From Elysia chlorotica (taxonomy: Eukaryota > Mollusca > Gastropoda > Plakobranchidae), in contig RQTK01000667.1 of assembly GCA_003991915.1 (NCBI GenBank), positions 134,670-198,669 of the forward strand: 64,000 bases of DNA, read 5' to 3'. Position 1 is the stretch's first letter. The number at the start of each line of letters is the position of its first letter. The notes below the pieces were generated by a model that saw only the letters and a program-made list of their open reading frames with translations, searched no databases and had not been told where the DNA came from. Shown one piece after another: positions 11,301 through 48,824 of the stretch. The translations under genes and the position numbers were made by a program.

Positions 11301-14300
11301 GAACTTGAGTCCATCTCCACCTCTTTCCTCACTGGCCTGACCAATCCCATTGCTATTTCTTTGACTCCGTGCCTGTTGAACATCCCTTTCTCCACTACAC
11401 TATTACACACTGTATCACATAATCAAATTTTAGTCATCAACATTGTCAAGTAGCAGATGATTGTGATTTTTCTTTGCAATGTACAATAAAAAAGGAATTA
11501 CTTGTTGCATGGCCACTCGGAAAGCTCTTGTATCCTTGGTTCACTGATTCAGCGTCTCTATCACACATAGCTAGTGCTAATTTATCGGCATCTTCAGAGG
11601 GCTTCATAAAGCACCTCTCAAAGAAGTCAGGACGTGGTCTGCAAATAGAAAAAGTAATGTTTGATATTGTTTACTATTTCTAAAGGATTATAATGGAAGA
11701 TAATGAATAGCAAATTATAAACTGTAATCAAATTTAGAAATACAGAATAGAGATTTCAGAAAAGTTTTATTGATCACAAAGGGAAATTTGTTTCCATTGC
11801 CACAAACATAATATGACACTATATTATACATATAACAAAATCACTATTAATCTCTTAATAAAAAATGAAAAATAAACAGTATAAAAAGAAGACATAGACA
11901 TAAAAAATGTAACATATAAAATGAAATAATAGTGCTGAGAAGTAGAAATTTAAATAATAGACTATTAGTAGCTATGGAAACTCTTAAACATTTAATATCA
12001 CTTGATACATTTGCAAAGAATTTAGTATAATTATGTACTAAAGTTTATGTATGTATAAAAATAAGTGTATTTTAAAACAGATTAACATTTGGACACAAAA
12101 ATTAATAGCAAAGTAAAAGGAAAACATTAAAGATATTAGATAAATAAAAAGATACAAATCTTATATAAATTGATATACAAAATTACAAATTTATGATAAA
12201 TTAATTTTATAGAGGTTCAGGGCTGTTGCACTCATTACGGAATGGGATTGATGGAGAAATAAAGGAGTTTCTGTGTATGTTTGTTTTAGACTTAGGTATC
12301 CGATACCCCTACCTCTCTTTCCTGGCTATGCAACTGTTACTGAATTCGTCATGAATCGGATACCTGTTATCCTAAACAATTTGGTTAATTTTTGTCTTGT
12401 CACATAGTTTCAGAAAGTTGTCAAAAACGCAAATCACACTTACCCTCTCCTGAGAAGCATAAAAAGATGACCAGAAAGTAAAATGGTATGAATTGGGTTA
12501 AAGAAGTAGGACACACAGATCCCAACTTATGAGCAATTTTAATTCCTCTAGTCTCAAGATAATATTTATAAAAGAGTGTGACTTTTCTTGTTTCTAATTG
12601 TATACATCACCTTCCAACCACAAGCTTGATAAAGTTTGTGACTGTTGCAGACAAATACATGGATAGACTCAGACCTGCATGAACAATGGAAAACTTCCAT
12701 AATTATAAATTAAACATAGGTTTATAAAATAAAAGTTCAAATTAATATGTTTTCAAAAAAGAGCATGGAGATTATAAATTGAAGTTTAATCCTTTTTTTC
12801 CCCCTATACTTATGATTGCTGGCTTATTTCTATATACAGGGGGGCGCGGTGGTCCAGGGGTAGAACATCGGCTTCCAACGCAAAAGGTTCTGAGTTCGAA
12901 TCCTGGCTGTTGCGTTCCCTACTGGTTGGGTCGGTATCAGTATAATGTGACCGGCTGAGACAGAAGTCATGAAATCCCCGCCCGGTCTCGTGTGTGGCAG
13001 CACATAAAATTGTCAGATGTCCGTATTGGGCCTGTCCACAATATAGCCTATATAGTGCTGCTGTTGGACGTTAAAAACCAACCCAACCCCCATTTCTATA
13101 TACAATGGTATACCTGAAAATTTATCTATTATATTATACAGATTGTTGTTTTTTTCATATGAGAAACATAGATCAGATCATATATGCTCTGTCACATAGA
13201 GGAAAAAAAACAAAAACAAAAATGGAATATCCATACTTTTGTTCCAACATGTCACATCACTACAGGATTTATTTAGGTTACAAAGGAAAACAAGAGAAGA
13301 AGGCTGATAAAAGAGGGCCAGCATTCCTTTGCAGTTCAGTAACCAGTAAATGTCTGTACACAATGGTGTGCAACATAATATAATTTACCAAGTATAGCAC
13401 TGATAACATCCTCTTCATTTCTGTTATGTTGATGGACTGTCCAAATGACTATGATGGAGAAGGCAATGATAAAAACCTGTGGAAATAAATTCATATGGAG
13501 ATTATATATACATATGTGGAGATGTGATATATTCATACATATTAATAATTACTGCTAGGCACAGCTATATATTGTCAAATAATTAATCTTCAATGCTTCT
13601 TCAAAATCTCTTACACGCTCCTAGATTCCGAAAAATCTGCACCACAATCCGCCCTTTTAATTCCATTCTTAATTATACTTAACTAGAACGCTTCTAATTG
13701 TTGTATCTATGTTAGTATTTACTCATTCATTTTTTGGATGTGTATATTACATATGATATATATAATATGAAATTTTTCATATATACACATGTATATTTTC
13801 GATAACTTGAGCTGTGACATTGTGATATTATGATTTCTATATTATGTATAATATTACTTATCTTTACATTGAAATTCTACCTTTATTTTTATTTACTTAT
13901 CGATGTTAAATTTTTTATTTCATCTGTTGTGTGAAGATAATGTATTTTTAACATCCCCTTGAGGGATGAATAGAGATTTTTGTATTCTGTATTCCCGCTT
14001 TCAGTTTATGGCACCATCCTTGTAAATATAAGGAATTAAACTGTGTCAAATGCTCTGCTTTTAAGTTGACACATTTTAGCAATAGAATAAAGAACTTATG
14101 AATCCAAAATATCATTTCATGATCACATAGAAGAAGGGAGCGGAAAAAATTATTTATGAAGGAGTGAATTTTTTTTAAATGTAAAAAAGACAACAAATAA
14201 AAAATGAATTTAGTACTCATGGATGACCATGGATAATTTTTTTGTCATTTGAAACCCACAAAATTTTCCACACTGATATATAAACCTTTCGTTTATATCA

Positions 14301-14593
14301 GGAGTAGATCTGTGAACCTAGGGGCCTTTTTTGCTTGTTTAAATTTCAGATACGCCTACTAACCAAATTTTGTAAAAAAAAAAAAAAAATCTCTCTAAAA
14401 AATCTGCTCTGAAAAGTTACTAGATTTTATGGCAATCAAATTGAAACCATGCTACCACCCTACTTCACGGAGAGGAAAAAGTGCAAGTCCTATCAAATTT
14501 CAAAGCATCAAGGGTGAAAAAGAAAGAGAAGGAGTTGACGAAGATGAGAGAGAAAGAGAGAGTGAGGTAGAGGGAGAGAGAGAGAGTGAGGTA

Positions 14594-14648
<55 letters not shown>

Positions 14649-15112
14649 GGAGGGAGTGAGGTAGAGGGAGAGAGTGAAAGAGAGAGAGTTGTTGAGTTGA
14701 GTTGGTTTAACGTCCATCGTCAGCACTATTGAGGCTATATTGTGGACGGATCCCAAGACTAACATCTGACAATTTTAGGTGCTGCCGCACACAAGACAGG
14801 GCAGGGATACCGCAACTCCTGTCTCAGCCAGTCATATTAAACTGACTGACACTGATCCAACCAGCAGGGCTCCAACCACGGACCTCCTGTGTTGGAAGCC
14901 GATATCTACTCCAGGGCTACAGCGTCCCCCAGAGAGTGAGAGAGAGAGATAGATATATAGCCATCGACACAGAGATACACCTGCAGACAAATAGAGGGAC
15001 AAAGACAGAGAGGGAGAAATATTAAAAAGAGACAGGGAGAGTGACAAACAAACAGACATAGACACACAGATGAGATAGACGTACAGACAGAGAGAGACAG
15101 ACAGAGAGGGAT

Positions 15113-15157
<45 letters not shown>

Positions 15158-15329
15158 GAAGANNNNNNNNNNNNNNNNNNNNNNNNNNNNNNNNNNNNNN
15201 NNNNNNNNNNNNNNNNNNNNNNNNNNNNNNNNNNNNNNNNNNNNNNNNNNNNNNNNNNNNNNNNNNNNNNNNNNNNNNNNNNNNNNNNNNNNNNNNNNNN
15301 NNNNNNNNNNNNNNNNNNNNNNNNNNNNN

Positions 15330-15363
<34 letters not shown>

Positions 15364-16611
15364 AGAAAACCAAGTGCGCCTGCTTGAGAGAAGAAGAGAA
15401 AAAGAAGAAAAACAGTTTTGAGAGCTTTTCTTTTCTAGAAAAATGTGACTTTCTATCAAAATTGTATGCACCTAGATCATTTGGGACCTAAACACTTACA
15501 ATATTTTCATGATTTTTTTAAATCCGTAAAAATAGGAAAATTTGCTGTTTTTAATTTGCAGCTGCCAAAAAATGCGGGACCAGGATAGAATACATGCAAA
15601 GCCTGAATTTAATTAACTACCTGAAGGGTCTTGAAGGGTACATAGTCTTCAGAAAGTGGGAATGAGTACAACCAGACTTCTTCTGCTTGTATCTTTCTTT
15701 TGAAGGGCTCTGCATAATCTGTAATACTGTAAAATATTTCTTATAAATTCACCATTGTGATCTGATAGGTTGTTTATTTTAAATCAACTGTGCAGAACTA
15801 TTTTTAGGTCAATTTATTGGGTAAAATATTGAGCAAATTTTTTTCTACTAATTTAACCATTCCTCTATCTTTGCTGAAACTAAATTTGTTCAAAGGTAGT
15901 ACAAATAATGTATGATGGATTCCCTTAATTTCTTTGGTAGACTATGCTTCCTAATAACTTTTAGACAAGTATATGTGCATGTAATAGCTTTAAAATAAGC
16001 AAAGCGCTTTAGAACTGATTTATTAAATGGATCTCAACCACAGACCACATATAATTAGCTTTTACATTATAATTTTGCCAATCTAATAGGTCAAAATGTT
16101 TTACTGTTATACAATGTTAAAATACATTTTAAAGGCAGCCTAGACTTTGCTGGTTATAATATTGTCAATCCTTCAAAATTTATAGCAGGTCATATCGATA
16201 ACCGCTATACACATGACACATGAGATACAAATTCCAAATTACAATGGTTTAAATGTCTTAAGTTAGCAAGATACAATGAGCATGAGATCATGTACTGAGA
16301 ACTGTGTTGCTTTAGCATACAAAGCAAACTTTTAGAAATGTGTGCAACAGATCTACAAATCACCATACTTTGATCTTTACCTGTAATTCTTGAGTTGATA
16401 AAATAGGTTTTGAAGAATGGCAGTAGTGTGAGATTCTAGAGGGTGATCCATGGAGAATATTTTGAAAATATCGATTACTTTTGTGAATTAAAAGATTTGG
16501 ATATATTTTTATTGGTATTTAAATAACTAGAGATGTCAATGCTCACATAAATATGGCAATTATAACAATCCTTGTAAAGACTTCAACTATGATGTCATTG
16601 CGTATTGCCAT
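8360..16611 (-). CDS. PLPP4/5: phospholipid phosphatase 4/5-like protein (PAP2 superfamily), complete, 7 exons
   Basis: Exons on the minus strand: 16611-16547, 15726-15621, 13476-13389, 12674-12611, 11638-11502, 9239-9066, 8520-8360. Every junction is GT-AG, phases agree, and the sum is 795 nt, a 264-residue protein ending ..VQMY. It matches the PLPP4/PLPP5 family (about 265-270 aa): N-terminal 'MAIRNDIIVEVFTR', then 'PFKRKIQAEEVWLY', then the PAP2 motifs K-x6-RP (KLVVGRPRP), PSGH (SFPSGHAT), and SR-x5-H-x3-D (SRTADYHHHWQD, whose Asp is split across exons 6 and 7). About six hydrophobic segments fit an integral membrane enzyme that dephosphorylates phosphatidic acid, diacylglycerol pyrophosphate or related lipid phosphates. 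The C-terminal tail after FRQSF is diverged, so I cannot separate PLPP4 from PLPP5. The start ATG is chosen because it begins the conserved N-terminus. A SINE sits in intron 3 and LINE debris in intron 5. Confidence 0.94.
9350..9850 (-). pseudogene. non-LTR retrotransposon remnant in phosphatase intron 5
   Basis: Frame-shifted minus-strand translations give 'YRPEEWTI', 'VVWRRMLRIPWTAKKI', 'AFLGHIMRRESLEHLITAGKFEG'. This is the typical C-terminal part of endonuclease-reverse-transcriptase LINEs (W-R-R-M-L-R-I-P-W-T, then G-H-I-M-R-R). Multiple frameshifts make it inactive. It lies between phosphatase exons 5 and 6 in the same orientation as the gene. Confidence 0.75.
11060..11185. repeat. imperfect 44-bp tandem repeat
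   Basis: 'ccagtagggagtagtg' recurs at 11101 and 11145 within a longer similar unit containing 'gacttgtgcctg'. A partial earlier unit begins near 11067. It lies in phosphatase intron 5. Confidence 0.6.
12839..13090 (+). mobile_element. tRNA-derived SINE with 13-bp target-site duplication
   Basis: The head (about 12840-12912) has a pol III A box (TGGTCCAGGGGTAG) and a B box (GAGTTCGAATCC). The anticodon-loop position reads CTTCCAA. The body contains the family signature 'cagtataatgtgaccggctgagacag' broken across two blocks, and the tail reads 'tatagtgctgctgttggacgttaaa' before a CA-rich end. Perfect 13-bp direct repeats ATTTCTATATACA flank it at 12826-12838 and 13092-13104, so this copy inserted by target-primed reverse transcription and is fairly young. 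It lies in phosphatase intron 3. Confidence 0.92.
14546..14684. repeat. (GA)n-rich microsatellite
   Basis: Interrupted GA/GAGGTAGAG repeat. The adjoining SINE appears to have inserted within it, because GA-rich sequence resumes on the far side. Confidence 0.9.
14686..14930 (-). mobile_element. tRNA-derived SINE, minus orientation
   Basis: The reverse complement has the same order as the copy at 12839-13090: a tRNA-like head ('ggcttccaacacagg.. gtggttggagccc'), then 'ctggttggatcagtgtcag', 'gactggctgagacagg', 'ttgtcagatgttagtcttgg', 'caatatagcctcaatagtgc', and the tail 'gatggacgttaaaccaac'. The B box is damaged. GA-repeat sequence lies on both sides, so the target was a microsatellite. Confidence 0.9.
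15110..15362. repeat. (GA)n tract interrupted by a 167-base assembly gap
   Basis: GA repeats at 15110-15156 and 15331-15362 flank N at 15163-15329. The true repeat length is unknown. Translated frames across the N run are artefacts. Confidence 0.97.
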
Positions 16612-19600
16612 AATCTTGGTTAACTGAAGTTTCACCCCCGAAAGCATTTCCTGATAAAAAAAGAAGAAGGTGCAAGAAATTGAAATGTACATTTTAATGT
16701 GCACCCAACTCATTAACATTAAAAATATATCTGACAAAGTGTTAAATACAAACAGCATAAGGGGGAGTTCAAATAATTATAATCTTACACCCTAAAGAGG
16801 GATGTCCATTCACTGTTGTAAGAATAGTCTAAAGAGATGGGAAAAACATGTATAATGAAGTGGGAGGGGGTGGAGTTATTGGTGTCAAAAGGTCCCAAAA
16901 TAGGTGTAAGATTATATTTGAATGACCCTTAAAATGTTTAATAAAAACACTAGACAATTCAAAATATAGTCAATACAGATAGATATCTATAATTATGAAT
17001 GTTAAAATCACCCTGTGCATAATTTTAGCTAAAATTCCCAACCAGTATTCTGTTTTGAGATGTAAAACTACAAATATCCAACGCAAGATCATGTGACACA
17101 GTTCGGTGAGTTTGACTCCACCTCAGCTCTCCTTGCATTGACAACCCATTTACTACACTTGTAAAAAAAATGTATAATTTATTTTTTTTTTTTTTTTTTT
17201 TTTTTGTAATCAAAATCAGAATAAGACTTTTAGACCAAACCATGCAAATGAAAATGGGATCAAACTAGCCCAGCAAATAGATGGAAAAATCTAACAGAAT
17301 GCCTGAGGCCCTTCTTTAACCCTAGTTTGATTGGGAAGATTGCAGACACTCTGTTGTAAACTTTTAAAATCTTTTATATCAATAATTATTGTTACACAAT
17401 TGCATTATAAAACAACAAGAGGTTTAAAAAAGCATCTATTCTTCCAAGTAATACTACAACAGAAACCTCACAAAACGAAGTCTGATAATTCGAATTTCTC
17501 ATAAACCAATTTTTGCAAGAGGATATATATTCTTCTCTCTTGGGCTTAATTAAAATCTGACTCATAATTCGATGTTTCCTGGTGTGATACTCTTCATTTC
17601 GAAGCTCACACAACCGAAAGGAATTACAAAAGTACTGCCTGTCAAGCAGAATTCAATGCTAATTGCTGTTCAAGACATGCCTTTTAAAGAATGGGGTTGG
17701 GAGAAAGTTGCTATAGAAAGAGAACAATAGGAAACTATCATAAACGCAGTTTCTAAAAGAAGTAAAGTTATGTCTACTAATTTTAACGATTTTATGGTTC
17801 AGGTATAGATGTCCCCTTCTGTATTTTGAATCCTCTTAATTAAAAGTTTTGGTCAATTTCCAAGCATTTCGAATAATGAGGTTTCCGCTAGGTATTATTT
17901 CATGTAAATAAGGAGGGTTCTTGATTAGAATTTGGGAGAGTTAGTAACAATTTACAATGATTCATTTTAATACTTACCCATTGAGCCCAAAATAGACCTG
18001 TCTAGATAGATCTATTTCAGGAAGAAACTTTTTTTAAAAAGAGAAATCAATGTTCTCTTATGGTATCATAAGTGGAAAAGAAAAGAAAAACAGATCTTTA
18101 TTATAACTAATGGCAGAGCGCCATTCAAAATGCAAGTTTTTGCAGGTTTCTCTACTGTGATTTTTATGGTGTAGCAAACAAAACAAAAAAATATGCACTG
18201 CAGCGCTGCAGCATAAATTGCAAAACCTGAGTTGTCATGGCCTTAAATGTGCATTCAGCTGGTCTCAAATTCACCTGCGTGCAGCGTTTCGTTATTATAA
18301 ATTGTCTCTGGTCGTACAGTTTTAAAAGTGCACCTGTACATGTATCCCCTTTCTATGAAGTCTATCTATTCTATATCTATAGCTGGTACAACACAAATTG
18401 ATTTGACTTTAATGTGACATGCTGGGAACAGGGGTTGATGCACAGAATGTTATGGGGTGAAAGACAGGTTGGAGCAAAAGTTGCTGGGAATATGTTGTGC
18501 TGAACAAAAGGTGCTTTGAAGTTGAACTAATGGAAGAGACTTTGAAAAGAGTATAGCGTCCATTAAGCGGACAGTGCATAGTGTTCCTTTGTTGATATCA
18601 AGTAATCTCAGATAGAGGACAAAATATTTGACAGACGGTCATGAGTTTAGAACTTCTTTTTTTTTTATTTTAATGTCCATCCAGTTACATTGCATGTTTG
18701 TTGTTTTTGTAACTCTTTTCTCTGAGAGAAAGGGCACTTGTTTCATTGAGGTTTAAAACCTTGATTGAGCTTTAACTTGGGCTTAATGTTGCATACTCAG
18801 AGTCCCGCTCCTTTTAAGACTGCAATCTGCGACTGCAGTAAGAGGTCTGTTCTGATTAAATTTTTAAAATCTTTTGCTTTGGCTTGAGAAACCCAGATTT
18901 CCCACTAACGCACCTTGCTGCCAGCATTCACTTTCTAATCTAATTTCTGAATTTGGATCTAGATCTACATAAAGCTTGGCACTCATACAGTTTATACACC
19001 ATCCATTAATCTAATTTCAGGCTAAATTTTAGATCCGAGTGGATTTAGTTACCTATAATTAGTAGAAAATTAACAACAGCTAGATTATAGTTCTTCTAGA
19101 TCTAGATCTAGCTCGATTCGATTCAGAGACTGGAGTAGGTTCAAAAAGATTTCTAGCACAAGATATAGATCTAAAATTAATTTAAGGATATAATCTATAA
19201 GCTTATTCCTAATTTTTAACTCTGTGATTTCTAGACTTCTTATAGCCAGCCGCGCGTGTAGTAATTTTGTTGACATGCACAGGTGTCTTTTCATAAAGCT
19301 CTGTGTTAAGTGTGTTTACATATTATCGTCGGTAACTGAACTTTTTTTTTCAAGAGAGTGGTATAGTAGAAACGGTAATGCATAGATGCGATAATAGATA
19401 AATAAATACTAATAAAAATTAATAATTAAATTTACCCGCTGCGATCGACTGCTTGATCTAGCTGTAACAACAATGTTATGAAGTTGCCTCTTTAAGCTCC
19501 GGCTGATTACATACATATATTATGTGCTCATCATGTAACATTGTTTTGTAACATTATAGGCATATGCCCGCTATGCGTACCCTAGTGCATCATGCCTTAG
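16612..19600. other. intergenic sequence between the divergent phosphatase and RRP12 genes (proximal part)
   Basis: AT-rich, no exon recognised. It should hold the phosphatase promoter and 5' UTR, but no TATA box, CpG cluster or conserved element can be assigned confidently. A 14-base palindrome (CTGCAGCGCTGCAG) lies at about 18198-18211. A T run is at 17181-17205. Confidence 0.5.
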
Positions 19601-19690
19601 CGCATTGGTTGATGCTTCTTCCTGCCCCCACTTTCCTCTCCCCATTAGCATTCACGTTCCGCTGCGCTGTGACGTCACCAAGCGATCTAG

Positions 19691-20138
19691 TGCTATTTAT
19701 ATATCTATGACTACCTCACACCAAGCCTTCCCCACTTACCCTATTCCTTTCGTTTTATTTTTAAGTGTTCAGGAGCCGAGAGAACAAGACGTATTATCAG
19801 TACTCTGGAGAATATGACCATCTTCGTCTATCATCATCTGAGTAGTTGGGTTGCCAGTGTGTTCGAAGGTGGCTGACGAGGCCAATCCGAGCTCTAAAAT
19901 GTCTTTTACAGTGGGGACAGAGCCATGACGCAGCTGTAGCATGAGGAGTTGGGTTGCAGTTGGCTCGAACCATGCGTGCTACTCGTTTGGTCTTCGCCGC
20001 CTGTAGACGCTGCTGTTCATACGTCTTTGCTCCCTAGCTGACTGCTTCGCGCCAAGCTGGTCGGTTTTGAGTAAGGACCTCCCACAGCGTTGGATGAATA
20101 TTGGAGTCCTTCGTTGACGCTTTAAGCGTGTCTTTGAG
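19691..20138 (-). pseudogene. 5'-truncated copy of an RTE-like LINE 3' end (copy A)
   Basis: Reads on the minus strand as the C-terminus of an endonuclease-reverse-transcriptase protein. It includes a C2H2 zinc finger (CPHCKRHFRARIGLVSHLRTH: C-x2-C-x12-H-x3-H) followed by a short acidic/basic tail and a stop near 19816. It is about 90% identical by eye to 20236-20760, so it is a second, more severely truncated copy or a segmental duplication. Confidence 0.75.
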
Positions 20139-20235
20139 CTATAGATCTACGTCCACGTATATTGTGCAAAGTTTTAATTTTGAAAAAAAAAAGGTGCTAA
20201 TAAAATAAAATCCAGTAAAATGTTCCTAATTGGGT

Positions 20236-21606
20236 GCTATTTATATATCTATGACTACCTCACACCAAGCCTTCCCCACTTACCCTATTCCTTTCGTTTT
20301 AGCAGGAGCCGAGAAAACAAGACGTATTATCAGTAGGCTACTCTGGAGAAGATGACCATCTTCGTCTATCATCACCTGAGTAGTTGGGTTGCCAGTGTGT
20401 TCGAAGGTGGCTAACGAGGCCAATCCGATCTCTAAAATGTCTTTTACAGTGAGGACAGAGCCATGACGCAGCCTTAGCGCATTGGTTGATTTCTATGATT
20501 AGAAATCTGTGCGCTTCTTCCTGCCCCCACTGTAGCGTGAGGAGTTGGATTGCAGTTGGCTGGAACCATGCGTGCTACTCGTTTTGGTCGTCGCTGTCTG
20601 TAGACGCTGCTGTTAGTACGGCTTTTCTCCCTAGCTGACTGCTTCGCGCCAAGCTGGTCGGTTTTGAGCAAGGACCTCCCACAGCGTTGGATGAATATTG
20701 GAGCCCTTCATTGACGCTTTAAGCTATTGGAGTCCTTCATTGACGCTTTAAGCTGGTCTTTGAATCTCTTCTTCTGACCGCCGTGAGAACGAGCTCCTGT
20801 CTTCAACTCACCATACAGAATGCGCTTTGGGAAGCGCTCATCTGACATCCTGGACACATGGCCAACCCAACGGAGATGTGTCTGTCGTAAGAGGGTAAAA
20901 AGACGCTAGGCATTCTTGACTGTTCGAGGATACCTGTGCCGGGGGCCTTGTTCTGCCAACTGACTCTAAGCAGCTTGCGGGGGGAGCAGAGGTGGAAACG
21001 ATTGAGTTTCTTTGTATGTCTTTGATAGACAGTCCAGGTCTCACTGGTGCACAGTAGTGTGGAGAGGACAACAGCTCTATAGACTTTGATTTTGGTTGTC
21101 TGGCTCACACCTTCGCGTTCCCACAATGAGGATCGTAGCCTCCCAAAAGCAGCACTGGCTTTTGCGATGCGGTTGTCGATCTTGTCATCAATGTGAACAT
21201 TTCGAGACAGAGTGCTTCCGAGATATGTGAACCTGTCCACTGCTGCCAGCTTCACACCGTTCACTATCACTGTTGGTTCTGTTTAGGGTTTGCCTGGAGC
21301 AGGTTGATACACGACTTCAGTATTTTTGGTGCTGATGGTTAGGCCAAAGTTGACAGAGGCAGTGGAAAAGAGATTCACGCTGGATTCGTTGCCGACATTC
21401 AAGGCGCAGTCATCAGCAAACAGGCAGTCACTTAGCCGGACAGCGTGGACTTTGGTATTTGCCTGGAGACGTCGCGGGTTGTACAGCTCGCCATCTATTC
21501 TGTATCTAATGTCGATGCCTGGGGTGTCGACATTGAAGGCATCAGTCAGCATAGCCGAGAACATCATGCTGAAGAGTGCCGGTGCAAGGACGCAGCCTTG
21601 TCTCAC
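20236..21606 (-). pseudogene. RTE-like non-LTR retrotransposon, 5'-truncated (copy B)
   Basis: From 21606 down: 'MRQGCVLAPALFSMMFSAML' and 'RLSDCLFADDCAL' (RT palm with FADD), then 'VDRFTYLGSTLSRNVHIDDKIDNRIAKASAAFGRL' and 'TTKIKVYRAVVLSTLLCTSETW' in a second frame, then a zinc-finger end. No 5' endonuclease domain remains. Frameshifts at about 21280 and in the 3' part, a stray insertion at 20475-20533 and a local 33-bp duplication at 20695-20755 show it is dead. The C2H2 zinc finger is shared with copy A. Confidence 0.85.
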
Positions 21607-21910
21607 TCAGTCTATTAAGACTAAGTCTGTCATTTGCTAGGTCTAATACCAGTCTAGATTACTAGAAGAAGAGCAAAGACTTCAGAAGTAATTGACTCAG
21701 CCTGAGTCTTATGGTGGCGACAAACAATAGTGAGATAGATTCCAATCTAGATATAACTGTGGGAAAAACATTTCCAACTTTCAAGCGTCAATGAAAAGGG
21801 TCTATCATATGACGACCGTGAATGTACTTCGTTCCGCTTGACGGAATCGGTGTGGGTCTGAGAGCCTCGCGTCATGGACTCGTAATTTTTTGTTACTAAA
21901 AATAGAACAC

Positions 21911-21945
21911 CTCGCCTACCTATGCATTTTGCATAGGTAGGCGAG
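21911..21945. repeat. perfect 16-bp inverted repeat (hairpin, 3-nt loop)
   Basis: CTCGCCTACCTATGCA, then TTT, then its exact reverse complement. The arms are GC-rich against an AT-rich background. The function is unknown; it is a candidate cruciform/hairpin element or the terminus of a foldback element. Confidence 0.95.
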
Positions 21946-22189
21946 TTTGCGAACCTAAACGCTTCCCTGGCGTTTGGTCTTGCTCTTGCTCTTGCACGTG
22001 GAAAATGCAGGCGAATCGAAAGTAGGAAAGTATTAGGCTGAGGCAGGCTGAGGCAAAGCTAGCTTTGAGAGACCTCTCAAAACTTGAAGTAAATCACCAA
22101 TCTATCTTAAATTTCGATGATCTAAAGAATTTAGGAAATACCATACTTATTGTTAAACCTCGGGCTTGACTGTGCTGAATTTTAGTATT

Positions 22190-22400
22190 GATATAGTTTA
22201 GAATCTAGATCTATCTAGATTAGATTTCTAGATCTTTTAAAGCTAATTTAGATCTCTAGATCTAGAATCTAGATGTCTAGATCTAGATCTAGAATCTAGA
22301 TATATAGATCTAGATCTCAATAGATTCCAGGAATTTCTCTAGATAGGCTACTTTTTAGATCTGGCCCCTTGAATAAAAACGTAGATCTAGATCTAGATCC
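22190..22400. repeat. AGATCT/CTAGAT hexamer cluster
   Basis: Many overlapping copies of the palindromic 'tctagatctaga' motif. Smaller clusters of the same word occur at 19095-19115, 44035-44110 and 50565-50600, so it is a dispersed low-complexity satellite-like word in this genome. Confidence 0.75.
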
Positions 22401-23162
22401 AGACTTTATATATTTAAACTCTAGGGTCTGTATGTATGTTACTACAATGTTGCTAATAAAATAGCTTGTAAACAACTTGTAAGAATATATATTGTAATTA
22501 TAGATCTAGCCTACGGAGGCTTGTGACGAGCTATTTAAGCCATCACAATATTGTAGACTACTTACTGTCCCTCCCGATGAAATCTAGGCTGTTTAGATGC
22601 AAATACAACTAAGGAAGCACAATTTTTTGAATAAAAAACGTCATGGCTGATCACTAGATCCTAAAACAAAAGTGGACATTGATAGGGCCTACATGTACTG
22701 GAATAGAATAAGAATTAGAACTTAAAGAATCTAGAATATAGATCTAGACCCAGTGGACACTGCTAACTAGCCTTTAGATTGAACGCTGTGACTGGTATTT
22801 AGGCGTAGTCTGAACAGTTGAAGGAAACAGAAATTTATAAGAAGTTTGTATTGAAGTGAAATGGTGTGTGATTTCCAGCGCAAATTAGATGCCTATTTCT
22901 GATTTATCTCTGTGTCGATTGATATGACCGTTTTTTTCCCTCTAAGAATTTATTTCTGACCCAATAGATTCCAATGGCAACTAATTAAACTGAAGATCGA
23001 GAATTAATAATTATTATCTTAATAAGAAGAGTATTTACAGGCAAGGGTGAATACCCTACCAACAAAGTTTTGTAAATAATTTCATCTTTAATATTTGATA
23101 TTTTGTTCATGAAGTAAATTAATAAATTTATAGTATTTTAAATTATTGCAAACTAGATCAAG

Positions 23163-48599
<25,437 letters not shown>

Positions 48600-48801
48600 T
48601 AGATTTTTGTCACCAACAGATATCTTCCAACCCATGCTTTTACTGTAAATTTGCTGAATTTTATAATTTGTTATAAGACAGCCATTTTATTTTGGAAACT
48701 GTTGTTTTGGCATATTATAATTGCTTTCATCCTTTTCTTTTCTTTTGTTTTGTTTATTTGGTGCATATAAATCATTAAAATCTAATCATAAACAGAGGTA
48801 A

Positions 48802-48824
48802 AATAAAAAAGACAACAAAATAAA
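48802..48824 (+). terminator. RRP12 polyadenylation signals
   Basis: Two AATAAA hexamers, at 48802-48807 and 48819-48824, about 200-225 bases after the RRP12 stop. Cleavage probably follows within the next few tens of bases. Confidence 0.6.

Larger units (their letters stand above)
21640..23160. other. intergenic region upstream of RRP12
   Basis: No exon seen. It holds a perfect 16-bp inverted repeat (21911-21945) and a dense cluster of AGATCTAG-type hexamers (about 22190-22400). The RRP12 promoter and 5' UTR must be here or further upstream; no core promoter motif is convincing. Confidence 0.5.

Noticed and set aside
14429..15491. ORFs over the GA repeats and the N run
   Set aside because: Microsatellite and assembly-gap artefacts.
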